From positions 65,664,839-65,728,838 of the forward strand of contig NC_073691.1 of assembly GCF_029784155.1 (NCBI RefSeq): a stretch of DNA of 64,000 nt, read 5' to 3'. A program made the position numbers and the translations under genes. The notes under the pieces were generated by a model. The model ran no database searches. It saw only the letters and a program-made list of their open reading frames with translations, and was not told the origin of the DNA. The stretch's first letter is position 1. Every line of letters begins with the position of its first letter. This DNA comes from Uranotaenia lowii (taxonomy: Eukaryota > Arthropoda > Insecta > Diptera > Culicidae). Shown here one piece after another: positions 45,871-56,488 of the stretch.

Positions 45871-48423
45871 TAATTTAGAAGCAAATGGGTTCATTTATAA
45901 GAAAGTTTAACTTTTTTCTTTTGAATAGGTATAGTATTAGAGTTATTTTTATGGTCATTCTGTGATAATTTTTGGATATTTAAAAAACAAACATTTTCTA
46001 TGAGACAGCCTGTATAGAATAAATGGCTAAAAACCCTATCAAATGATTAAGATTCAATGTAAAAACAAAAGAACAAAGGAACAATTGGAGGACCCAGGGA
46101 ATTGCATGATGTTAAAATTTTATTTGTTTTTGAGGCAAAAAATATTCAGAAATGCTTAAAATATTTGCTCCTAAATATATGCAATAACTTTGTCCATCTT
46201 TCGAGTAGGTTTATTTGTTTTTGAAAGAATACGTTGAAAAATTCAGTTGAGCCCAAACAAAAAAAATTACTGTTATTGATGTTTTAAGCCTTCTGTGCTA
46301 ATTGGTATCAAACAATAATTTTGAAGAGGTTGAGATGCGTTAAAACCATAGTGATCAAAGTTACCCCGAAACTCGAAATCTGGTTTTGTAATAAACATTT
46401 AGTTATAGCCACTAATGTAGTTTGAATATTCTGCTATCAATGGTCATACTTTAAACTCTTTTCCTAAGAAAATAATTTGAAACTTTTAAGGTTTACAAAG
46501 AAGCGATCCCTTCCAAAATATTCGAAAATGAATTAAAAAAGTGATCAATGTTCCCCCAGTTTACAGTACCTTTGAAAAGTTCTGCCAAAATGTCACAAAT
46601 TACGTCAACTTTTCAATACACGTTTAATTAAATTTTCTATTTTGACTGCAGTTGATGATCTTAAGAAATTAAAAAAAAGGTCCTTATGTGAAGCGTATAG
46701 CTTTTTACTTCAGCTCTCTCAGGCACTGACTTAAAACCTTTTTCCAGAAGCATGTTTTTTTTAAATTCCTCCATTTTTTAACACTTTAAAACAAATGATT
46801 GAAGCTGAAAAACCAAATTTGAGTCACGTTACATGCTTTCCAATTCTATAAATTTTTAAAAATCGGTTGAGAATCAAGAATCAATTTAAATAGAAATATT
46901 AAATTAATTTAAAAAATGAAAAAATACGTTTATATTGAAAATAAAAATATTCATTTAGAAAAATTTACAATAAAACATTTTTAATAAAATTTTTAGGCAT
47001 TTGCAGTTGAAAAAATGTCATTAGACCTCCTCCGGTGCGTCTTTTTTCCCTGACATTTATCTGTGAAGTAAATCTTAAATTTGAATAAAAATGTGATCGT
47101 TATCCGGGTTTTTTGAATCACAAATTAATTCAGTGATAAATAAGAATATTTTTTTTTATGATTAGAAAGCATTTAACTAATCGAAAATTTTTTGCTGCAT
47201 CCTTCTTTTCTTCTTTTTCTCACTGTTAAAAAAATCTTTAAAAAATCAAATGCGGTTCAAAAGTTCATCTCAAATATTTCAATATACTCTTTGATTATTT
47301 ACCCTGATAAACAATGAATTGTAAAATTGAACACAAATATTTGAGCATAGCATCAAAAGAATTTAGCAAAAAAAGGTTTTGAAAATCCAAAATATTTTAC
47401 TGTCCAAAAAGCCTAAAATTTTGTAAGTGCTTAGTACTAAGTAGTCATTAAAATTCAGTGTGTTAAGAATTCAACTTTTTTGAATCTGTATGTTTACATT
47501 GATTAATCGTGTTCTTTTTCTTGTAACACTAAAGGTTCTCAATTTAAGTGTTGTTAAGGAATATTTTTTTTTACTGTGTGGTACATTGCCAGCATGAAAA
47601 ATGTTTCCAATCTATACATTTATATCGAATGCAGGTGCATATCGATGACATCATTGTTTAGTAGTCTATACTTCCTTTTCTAATATTAATTTGCGAACTC
47701 CTACACTGCATTGATAGCGCAATTTTGAATGCTTTGAAATACGCATGTATTTAGCCCTATTTTGTGCAAAATGAACATTATGATTGAAGTGACATCAACG
47801 CTGGTTAAGGAACGAACCTGAAATAAGCTCTGTAATATTTTTCGGCTTTCATACATTCGAGCTCAGTTTTGAATTTCTTAAAAAAAATACAAAAATGTTT
47901 ACCATTTTCCAGTCACCGTTTCTCAAATCGTTTCCAACAAGTGTTTTTTCTTAATTTCCCTAAGATCAGTTTTTTTAACCGGGTGGGCTCGATATGTATG
48001 AATCGAACTTAACGAGAGGTTCAAAGTAAAAAAAAATCCGAGACTCACAGCTTGACCAATCGACAAACCCCCCCTTTGGACTTAACTTGAGCTTCACATC
48101 ATGCACGGCAAGTAGCTTTTGGTTCTTAGTCTAGTTTTTTCATTCGAAAGTAGTTTCTAGAAGCACACAATGCATTAAAATGCACTTAAACTCTCGCACA
48201 CACAAACAAAAAAAAACAAATACAAAACCGAACAGACTGTTGTAGTTAGTTGTTGTATTCATGGCAACTTCATTGAAAATCATGCGCAAAAACTTCAACC
48301 TTCACACCGAATCCCTTCGAATAGTTTTTTTTTTCTTAACTTGGCAACCGAAACTGATTCTCGATTACCCACTACACAACATGAACCACACCGAAACCGA
48401 AAAAAAAACCTCAACAAAAACAG

Positions 48424-48810
48424 AAAATCAACTCGCTGATCGACGCCAAAACGAGATTCGTGGACAAACTGGACCAGGCCAACATCGAGAAGAACAAGCA
48501 GTACCACATCGAATCACCGAAACCGATCACCAGCTTCCAGACCCTTGTGTCCTCGGTCATCACGCCCAAGGTTCAGTTCATTACCGGTAAGATTGGATCG
48601 CTCAGTGGCAGCCTACTGGGGGGATCATCCGGTGGAAGTTCCGGCGGAAGCGACGAACACGGAAACGGAAGTCCGGCTGCGCCAGGACTGGGTGGGGTTG
48701 TTTCCTCGCTGCTGAAACTTTCCGGCCCGATCCTTTCCGGATCTTCCGGTGGCGGCAACGGCGGATCCAATTCGGTGTCCCTTGGCGATCACGATGATGA
48801 TGATGAGTAG
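48424..48810 (+). CDS. Terminal coding exon of the secreted-protein gene
   Basis: The acceptor AAAACAG at 48423 opens 128 codons in phase 0, ending at TAG 48808-48810. It encodes residues 85-212: a helical basic/acidic segment (KINSLIDAKTRFVDKLDQAN), a proline-containing linker, a hydrophobic amphipathic stretch (FQTLVSSVITPKV), two Gly/Ser-rich low-complexity stretches around residues 150-165 and 190-200, and an acidic tail (DHDDDDE). There are no cysteines in this exon. Strong G/C preference at third positions contrasts with the flanks. Together with exons 2 and 3 this is a small secreted protein. The function is unknown to me; I do not assign a family. Confidence 0.85.
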   Translation, partial: KINSLIDAKTRFVDKLDQANIEKNKQYHIESPKPITSFQTLVSSVITPKVQFITGKIGSLSGSLLGGSSGGSSGGSDEHGNGSPAAPGLGGVVSSLLKLSGPILSGSSGGGNGGSNSVSLGDHDDDDE

Positions 48811-51170
48811 ATTAAACGCCATCCAATATGGGAAAGGGGAACTTCCGGAACTGAGCGGTCCCGGATAAGGGGTCAAAGAATTTGAGACGGATTGCTCCTG
48901 AATGTTGGCTTGTTATTTGAATTTTATTTATTTTTTGATTTTTAGATAATTTTCCTTTGAATGTTGTTTTCAATATTTTTTAAGCTTTTTTTCCAACATA
49001 AAAAATCTTTGCTTGTCTACATGATATTTTTATCACTAGCGTGAACTATTTAAAAAAAAAAACATACTCATCAGAACTGAAAACGTTTAAATCCAATTCT
49101 TAAGAGTTGACGGAGATGAAAATCTAAAAGAAAAACATCACAAATCAAAAATCAAAAATTGTTCCTAGTATTTTTGGTTCTTTTGAGACTTTAAATTGAT
49201 GCTTCGAAAGATATTAGAAATCCGGTTTCGAGTAAGTGAAGTTACTATTTTTTCTACTGATCAATTTAACAGTTGCTAAATTCATTCATCTGACAGTCAA
49301 ATCGAAAATGACAAAAGTTAATTAAAGCTCATTTTGATAAAAAATTTGAAATTTTAAATCTCTCGTTGAGTATTATTTCGAGTTTTGTTCTAAGCTTTTC
49401 AACTGAATTTATTTTATTTTTATTTTATATTTTTCCTTTTAAAATCAAACTATCGATGATCAACTTCAAACCCTAAAGTTAAAAAGCTTTTATTTGAGCT
49501 TATCAATATGTCAACATCATTGATATTTTTTCAAATTAATTTTCAACTCATTATCTTGAAATATCAATTTTAGCTTAAATACAGTCAAAAAATAAAAAAA
49601 AACTTAATTTATAGAATGAAATTATATGAGGTTTAAAAAGTAATCTCTAAATATTCAGAAACAGTCAATAAGTAGTAGATAATTTTGGATTGTTAATGTT
49701 ATTTTTTAAATTTTTATTCAGGACTGTGAATTTTGAATTTATGTTACGTTACGTTATTCAATTTGAGGTTTCATCTACTGAAAAGAAAAATAGTTGATAA
49801 AATGAAATTATCTTCATGAATTTAAAGTTCAATAATGAATTGGATTTTTTAATTTAATGTTTCTAATTCTAATTCTAATTTGTTTATTTAGAGAGGATTT
49901 TAACCGACATGTTTCAATTTAAGTACTCTCTATATTAAAGATTTTTGAACTATAAGTCCAAAATTTTACATTTTGTTTATTCTTTTTGTTGTATCAAGCT
50001 AGATTTCGAAGTTATAAGTCTATTATTTACACAAATATACCCAAATTTAAACCTATCCAATTTCTTTTTGTGAAAAATTAAGCACATTTTTGCTTTTGCA
50101 ACTTTTCAGATTATTTTTTTTTACTTTATGTTGTGTATTTGTTTTTTTTTTTAATTTCACAACTCTGATCGAAATTCCTGATCAAGCCTTAATTTTACAG
50201 CTCTCTGTGAAAGTTTATTATGTGAATCTTGAAATCGATTAAATGTTCATAATAAAAATGGTTCAATAAACAAATCTTTCAAAAATATTTTTTGATAAAC
50301 TGCGAGCTTCTTAAACTTTCAATAATAGTATTTTTTAAATATTTCTTTTGTAATCAGCATCTCAAAGTTTGCCAACGACAAGAAAAATGATATTTTATCT
50401 CATTACTTGTTTCGACGTTCACACTCCTCATGCTAACTGAATAAGCAACAAGCCATCATTCCGAAGTACTGTCTCAAATTGTTAGAAAAATCTAAACCAA
50501 TTCATGCCAACAACACCTTTTTTCTGGAAATCCTGCTTGAAAATGTGACTCGCGGCGAAACGATAAAAATCAAAACTCGAATACCTGGAACAAAACAAAA
50601 TCCTCAAAACTATATCGAAACATTGTGCAACTACAGAAGAAAAAATCCAATTGTCAATCATTTTTCATCCAATCATTCCACCATACGTAATTGAATAGAA
50701 GAATCATTGAGTAGAGTTAGTGAGAAAAAAAAGAACGAGGGTACCGATTAAAGGAAAAACAATTGAAAAAGCAATCGAAAAAAAATATTTAAAAATTTAT
50801 CTAGTTAGGGAAGTGAAAGTCAATCGTAGCTAGGAACGGTGTTTTTTTCTCTCTTTTTTTATATTCATTTGGATGAAAATTATAAACCAATCAAACAAAT
50901 TTGGAGGTGAAAAATGTTATTACTATTAACTCGCTGTTGCTAGGGATAGAAGAAAAAAAAATAGGTCGGAAAATGTTAACTTTGTGTTAGAACGATATGT
51001 ATTTGTAAATTTGTATGAACGATTCGAAACACCATAGAAGATGTGTGTATTGTACATAAACGAACAAACAAAAACAAAAAAAAAACAACTGATGCAAAGC
51101 ATAGCTAATGTGGTTGAAATGAATAAAAATGCAATATTTGTAATAAATACAAAAAAATCAATTAACCGTA
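48811..51170 (+). other. Probable 3' UTR of the secreted-protein gene
   Basis: AT-rich, no ORF. Two AATAAA signals at 51122-51127 and 51142-51147 are followed within 30-40 bases by a G/T-rich stretch (CTGTGTTTGAGTG, then TTGTTGTTG), the usual layout of a polyadenylation site. No strong site is evident closer to the stop codon, so the UTR would be about 2.3 kb. Confidence 0.5.
51122..51147 (+). terminator. Polyadenylation signals (two AATAAA)
   Basis: Two canonical hexamers 14 bases apart, with a downstream G/T-rich element near 51174-51205. Confidence 0.5.
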
Positions 51171-52829
51171 AACCTGTGTTTGAGTGTTTTTCGTTGTTGT
51201 TGTTTCTTTCTTACTAACCGTTGTTGTGGTGAAGACGCATGCCTTTAATTGTTTTTATTTTGTATTCACAAATGTTGGACAAATTTCAGTTTATTGTGTA
51301 TATATTGGTTTCAGGGTTTTTTCATGCATGGAAACCATCCCAGATAATCAATTCAACATTGTTGAACTAATTTTTCAGATGTGTCATTGATTTTTTTTTA
51401 TTTGTTTTCCTATAAATAAACAAACTTATGTTGAAACGATCGAAAACCAAATATTTTAAAGAAAATTATAAATATTTTTTAGTTTTTTTTTTGTATATTG
51501 ATCAACCAGACAAAATTTATAGCTATGCATGTTGTCAAAGTTTTTCACAATTTAAACACAACAGTCTCAATATTTAAAAAAATAAGTACAATATATCCGA
51601 AATGTTCCCAAAAATATTTATAACTATTTAAGTCAAACAAATATCAATATTTTCTCAAAAAAAGTCATTGAAACTATTTCGATTTATTCACTTTGCTTAA
51701 AAACAAACTATCACTTATATTGATAATAACTTTTTTCGAACATTTAATTGTCTGGGGAAAAAGTAATTGACAAAACTTATAAAAATGTTTGCGATTTTTA
51801 TCGAGAATATCGATGATGCATCATGATGCACAAACTACAAATTGTATAAATTAACTACAATTTTTTCACGATTTGTTGATCAGATATATAACACTTTTAT
51901 ATTTTAAACCATTCCTTCAAAGATTAAAAAAAAAACATTCAATAAAATAATTCATATGAATAAAACGCGAGAATAATGTAGAATAATTTATTTACAAAAT
52001 ACAGTGGATAGACCAATTTGTTCTTGCTAGTAAATTATAAAAGTAAAAATAGTTTGAGACATGAAAATAATAATAGTAAAAACAAAATTTTACTGTGATT
52101 TTTATTAAATTATTGTTTTGCCGGATTGGAGATTTTGGTCAAAATCAACCAAAAATATTCTCCTATAATCAATAATCAATGTGTGGTAGAAGTTTTTAAA
52201 AACGTTTAATAATGATTTAACGATTTCAAAAATATTCCGACGAATTTGATAACAGAAAATTAATCATCTCTATCACTTTTTTTGGAAAAGTAACAGTTTA
52301 GTAACAATATCAATAACGATTAAGCATGTAATGTGCTAAATTTCATTTGGATAGTAGAATTTTTTTTTGTTATAAAGATGAAAATTTCCATTAAAGAATT
52401 TAAAATTTTCTGGCAACACTGTAAAAATTTTCAAACTTCATACAAAAGAAGATTTTAAGCCTAGGAAAAACTTTTTAGAAGAAAGCAAGTAATTTTGGAC
52501 TGTGTTAAAGATCTTTTTTTTTGTATTTTCCCAAACATTAATTTAACAAAAGTATCTGCAGCTTCCGAGTTGGCATTACATTTGCTTCTCTTCTTCGAAA
52601 AACTTTCTCATCAGCTTAAAATCTAGAAAATGGAACATTTGGGTATGTTTAAAAGAGTTTCCAAGAATGTTGAAGTGATCTTTAGTAAGAATAATCCCTT
52701 AGACTTAGACTTAATTAAGCCACATATTTTTATGGTTGAGGAGCCCATATAAAACGCCTTACCAAACCTTGCCAAGGAACAGCTTCTTAACGAAAAAAAA
52801 GTTTTCTACAATATTTAATATGGGTTTAA
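51171..52829. other. AT-rich interval, no gene seen
   Basis: Nothing is supported apart from a short palindromic cluster of GATGCATC near 51813-51830. Part of 52550-52830 may be decayed upstream sequence of the LINE relic. Confidence 0.3.
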
Positions 52830-53130
52830 ATCTGCATTAAGTAACCTAACAACCATATGCGAAATACTGGATTCTGTAATTGAAAATCGTTAGAGGTCTT
52901 TTCCTAGACCTTAAGAAGGCCTCCGACACGCTTTATCATGGTATATTATTAAAAAAAAATTGAAGAGTTATGGCATAAGAAGCCTAGCCGCAACGATCTC
53001 ATACGCAGTACTTGGCTAACAGGAAACAACTTGTTATTCAAGGCGAGACTAAAAGAGCTCTCTAGAAAGCTTGGAAGTTGGTGTCCCACAAGGCAGCAAT
53101 ATAAGACTTTTAATGTTTTACTATTCATCA
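52830..53130 (+). pseudogene. LINE reverse transcriptase relic
   Basis: Two conserved non-LTR RT boxes are readable in the correct order: FLDLKKASDTLYH (domain A, catalytic Asp, from about 52897) and, in a second frame, GVPQGS (domain B, about 53080). Between them SYGIRS resembles the usual linker. Upstream, YGFKS resembles the QxGFR box. Stops and at least one frameshift break it, and the YADD box is not found. By motif wording it is Jockey/I/CR1-like, clade undecided. Confidence 0.65.
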
Positions 53131-55510
53131 CTTGCTTACCGCTGCTTGGTAAATCTTATTTTATTTAGAAATGGGACAGTTAGAAATGAAGGTAATCTTA
53201 TGATAATTATTCATGAAATAATTTGAAAAATAAATTGATTTTCAAACTTTGTTAGAAATACTTCTACTTTATTTTTGGTATCTCTCATCGGCCAGCGCAC
53301 ACTTCTTTCAGTCATGATGTTGATCACACAGAAAAAATCTGAACTTTACATTTCATGTAAAGTTTGATTTAATGTAAAATTCAGTCATATGTGTTATATA
53401 TTATAACGCAGCCCTGAAAAAATCCATGCGTTTCTCATTTGGACCAGTTTGTTGTATTTTTACATGACTTTTGCTTGAAACGATGTTTGGAATCAAAAAC
53501 GTTGCAATCGCACACAGGGTGTGTCTAATTTTTGCCGATTTTTATAAATATATTGCATTTTTGTAAAAAAAATTCAAAATAGAATATTACTCGATACAAT
53601 TTCATAAACTTTATTGGATGGAAGTGATATTTTGTTCAAAGCTACAGTTCACCTCTTGTCCCATATTCTATTTTTTAATATAAGAATAACTCGAACCGAT
53701 GAGGTTGATATGAAATCTAACAATTAAAAATGAATGGCACAAAAAGAAGTCATACTTATGGTTTGATTTAAATATTGAAGAATAAGGTCAACAATATTCT
53801 CAATTTCAGCTCAAGAAAGTTTTCATAACAGGTTCATAACATGTAATTATTTAATGTAATTATTTAATATAATGCAGTTTTCCCCATTTATACTTCGTCT
53901 AATCTGTATATGCACAGTATTAAATAATTACATGTTATAACCTGCAAATAATTGGAACAAGTTATTTCTACTTAATTTACATGAATAATGTAAATTCCCG
54001 AGAAGAAAAAAGGTCATTGTGAATTTACATGACCATAACCGTTCCGGCTCATTATTCCTTTTTAGATTTTGAATCAACTTCTAGCCATCAGCCTTGTCTT
54101 GTAACAAAGCATGACAATGATTTAAAAGATATTCATAATGGTTTACCTAACCGAAATCAACGAGCTCCAGATTTAAAACAGCATTTTCTTGGCGCATCAA
54201 ATCGAACTTGCTCCTTACCGGTCGGCCGTTCAGCGTTTGTTTGTTAAACGATTCTGCTACAGGGTGTACCTGATTTTTTTTTGTAGTTTCGTTAATACTT
54301 TTTGAATAGATGATTTTGAAAAAAAAATATCTTCATTTCTTTTCCAAAAGATAGCACGAAGTTTATTCAGTATGTTTTTTGAATAATATTACTTGTTATT
54401 TGTTTGTTGTACATTAAAATATTCTTTGCAAAATGATGGAATGTGTAGAAGTGGTAATGAAACTTGTCATTTGTTTGTTTAAAAATTAACAATTCCCAAC
54501 GATTCACTTGTTTAAAAATTTATGAACCTGGTTTATTTGATTTTAAAAGTTTAAAGGTACTTAAATCCAAGAGAAAAGAGAAAGCAAAGCTTTCTTGTGC
54601 TGAAATTTTGGTAACAACAAATTGAGAATATTGTTGACCTTATTCTTCAATATTTTAATTAAACCATAAGTATGACTTCTTTTTGTGCCATTCATTATTA
54701 ATTGTAAGATTTCATATCAACCTCATCGGTTCGAGTTATTCTTATGTATGTATGTATGTATGGTTCCCCCATCGGTAGCAAGGTCCTGCCTATGTCTGTG
54801 TGGCTTGGCCTTCGAATTTCTTCTAGGGCTTCCACGGTCCGATGGTTCGTCGAAGGAAGGCGTCCAACCCTCAGAAACCTACAATGGCCGGCTACCCGTG
54901 CCGCTTGCAAAAGTTTCTTCAAGCTATCCCCAGATGCATTCCTTCTAAAATATATATTTAATTTATCTGTTTAGCGGTAAGGATAATACTAAAAATTCGA
55001 AGGAGTATATAATGAGAATATTAAAATAGAAAAATTATCATATATTTATAAATATTTAAAAAGGATACGAACCTGAAAGAAAAATTTATGAGCATATGTA
55101 TATTGCATTCAACTTAACAAAGGAACACCAAGTCATATCAATAAAATCATTTATACAAGTGATAATTAAGGAAGTCAACCGATGTCCAATTGCCGAAGAA
55201 TATTCAATGATTTTGATTCTGTAAACCTGTTCAAATTGCAATAATTTGATGTTATGACAGGAAAACATACAATATTGATAAGATTACTTGTAATTGACAA
55301 AATGATAGATAACTTCGATAAGCTATCAAAGTTGACAAATCTTCATAAAATATTAATATCAAAAATCTTGTTCATTAAAATCAAAAGAAATAAATTTGGC
55401 AACGCTGGATCATTCGCTCTCGCACGCTTTTGATTCAGTATCGGCGAGTAGCGAAGTTTACAGTAGTTCTGCTACTTGCCACTCTTGTTGGGAAGGCGTA
55501 TTTATTTCCT

Positions 55511-55858
55511 TTATTTAAAAGAGGATGGAAAACGAAAATCTTTATACAAACTTTTGAAGTATACATGTTGTTTTCTATTAACATCGCAGTTTTTATAGCA
55601 AATAACCTGTGAAAACACTACGTTAAAGTATGGAACGGGCTCACCGAATCGTCCTTGTCGCATTTTTTTCCATTCCGCCGAGCATATTAGTTCCGGCTCC
55701 GGCCACGAGTCTTCGACTAATTCTTTTTGGGTTCCTTTTTCTACCGCATGGCGCAGACTGAACAAACCAACACTTAGAAACTCATCTTCGGAATTTTGTT
55801 CGCATTGAAATGCCACCAACACCAAATCATTTTGCAAATTGTCGCCATAGGTCGCCAT
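55511..55858 (-). CDS. 115-codon ORF in the retroposon, unknown product
   Basis: The ATG at 55858 (context AAGATGG) starts a frame beginning MATYGDNLQNDLVLVAF and running to a stop at 55511. The first 84 residues look genuinely coding (mixed composition, SWPEPEL, RFGEPVPYFNVVF). After residue 84 the base composition turns AT-rich. A donor-like CAG|GTTATT lies precisely there (55607/55606), so the source gene may have had an intron or the reading may end differently. It could be the start of a LINE ORF1 or a captured host exon. I do not recognise the family. Confidence 0.45.
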   Translation of the reverse strand: MATYGDNLQNDLVLVAFQCEQNSEDEFLSVGLFSLRHAVEKGTQKELVEDSWPEPELICSAEWKKMRQGRFGEPVPYFNVVFSQVICYKNCDVNRKQHVYFKSLYKDFRFPSSFK

Positions 55859-56054
55859 CTTTCTTGGCCGGCTTAATTCGATTGTAAATCCGCAGATTAA
55901 AAACACTCCAAATCAATCAAATTCACAAACAATAATCACTACTTCTCAAATCTCACTCTCCTGTGAAGCTCATTTTGTTCCGCCCGCACCCCCGCACTAT
56001 TCGACAAAACAGATCAACTTTTTCCGCTTTCTCACGCATTTGCCGAAAACACAT

Positions 56055-56085
56055 CACGCAGCGCACTGAAAAAAGCACCGAACAG
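56055..56085 (-). promoter_or_regulatory. TCAGT initiator near the retroposon 5' end
   Basis: On the - strand TTTTTTCAGTGCGCTGCG lies about 30-40 bases inside the insert, ahead of roughly 200 bases of leader and the ATG at 55858. Internal initiators of this kind are usual at the 5' ends of Jockey- and I-like elements. Confidence 0.35.
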
Positions 56086-56488
56086 ATCAGATACGCACGA
56101 GCAACTCGGTTCGAGTTATTCTTATATTAAAAAAAAAAAAATAGAATATGGGACAAGAGGTGAACTGTAGCTTTGAACAAAATATAACTTCTATCCAATA
56201 AAGTTTATGAAATTCTATCGAGTAATATTCTATTTTGAATATTTTTTAACAAAAATGCAATATATTTATAAAAATCGGCAAAAATTAGACACACCCTGTG
56301 TGCGATTGCAACGTTTTTGATTCCAAACATCATTTCAAGCAAAAGTCATGTAAAAATACAACAAACTAGTCCGAATGAGAAACGCATGGATTTTTCAGGG
56401 TTGCGTTATAATATACAACACATATGACTGAATTTTACATTAAATCAAACTTTACATGAAATGTAAAGTTCAGATTTTTTTTCTGTGT

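Larger units (their letters stand above)
44498..46571. mobile_element. Inverted-terminal element hosting two later insertions
   Basis: Termini AGGTATCGTAAACTGGGGGA (left) and, on the complement, AGGTACTGTAAACTGGGGGA (right) continue through AACTTTGATCA / AACATTGATCA. An internal GTGATCAAAGTTACCCC (46350) echoes the terminal word. The element contains the palindromic retroposon (44690-45342) and a complete AGGTTGCCAGA element (45429-45870). Removing both leaves roughly 1 kb. No transposase is seen. Confidence 0.6.
38469..48423 (+). other. Intron 3 of the secreted-protein gene (about 10 kb)
   Basis: It contains the listed hairpin, SINE fragment, minisatellite and nested elements, and otherwise AT-rich sequence. 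I see no further exon that keeps phase 0, but a small one could be missed. Confidence 0.55.
54746..56105 (-). mobile_element. Retroposon with 20-bp target duplication and ATAC-repeat tail
   Basis: TCGGTTCGAGTTATTCTTAT is present at 54726-54745 and 56106-56125, exactly bordering 1360 bp. On the - strand the insert begins AGTTGCTCGTGCGTATCTG and ends GGGGGAACC followed by four ATAC units. A long variable target duplication plus a simple-repeat tail is the mark of LINE-type retroposition. The 5' part has a TCAGT initiator and an ORF (55511-55858). The 3' part (54765-54945) is G/C-richer and may be the recognition end of a partner LINE. The middle is AT-rich. Confidence 0.75.
53326..56488. mobile_element. 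Fold-back element split by a retroposon
   Basis: The left arm begins ACACAGAAAAAATCTGAAC and the right arm ends with its complement. The left arm (53326-53806) pairs first with 54621-54745 (its inner part) and then with 56126-56488 (its outer part). The right arm is therefore interrupted by 54746-56105. With that insertion removed the element is about 1.78 kb, with arms near 480 bp and an 0.8-kb centre. The centre shows no transposase. No clear target duplication is seen at the outer ends. Confidence 0.75.

Noticed and set aside
48573..48876. - strand frames of 65 and 83 codons across the terminal exon
   Set aside because: Antisense shadows of the Gly/Ser-rich coding sequence (they read as Pro/Ser-rich).
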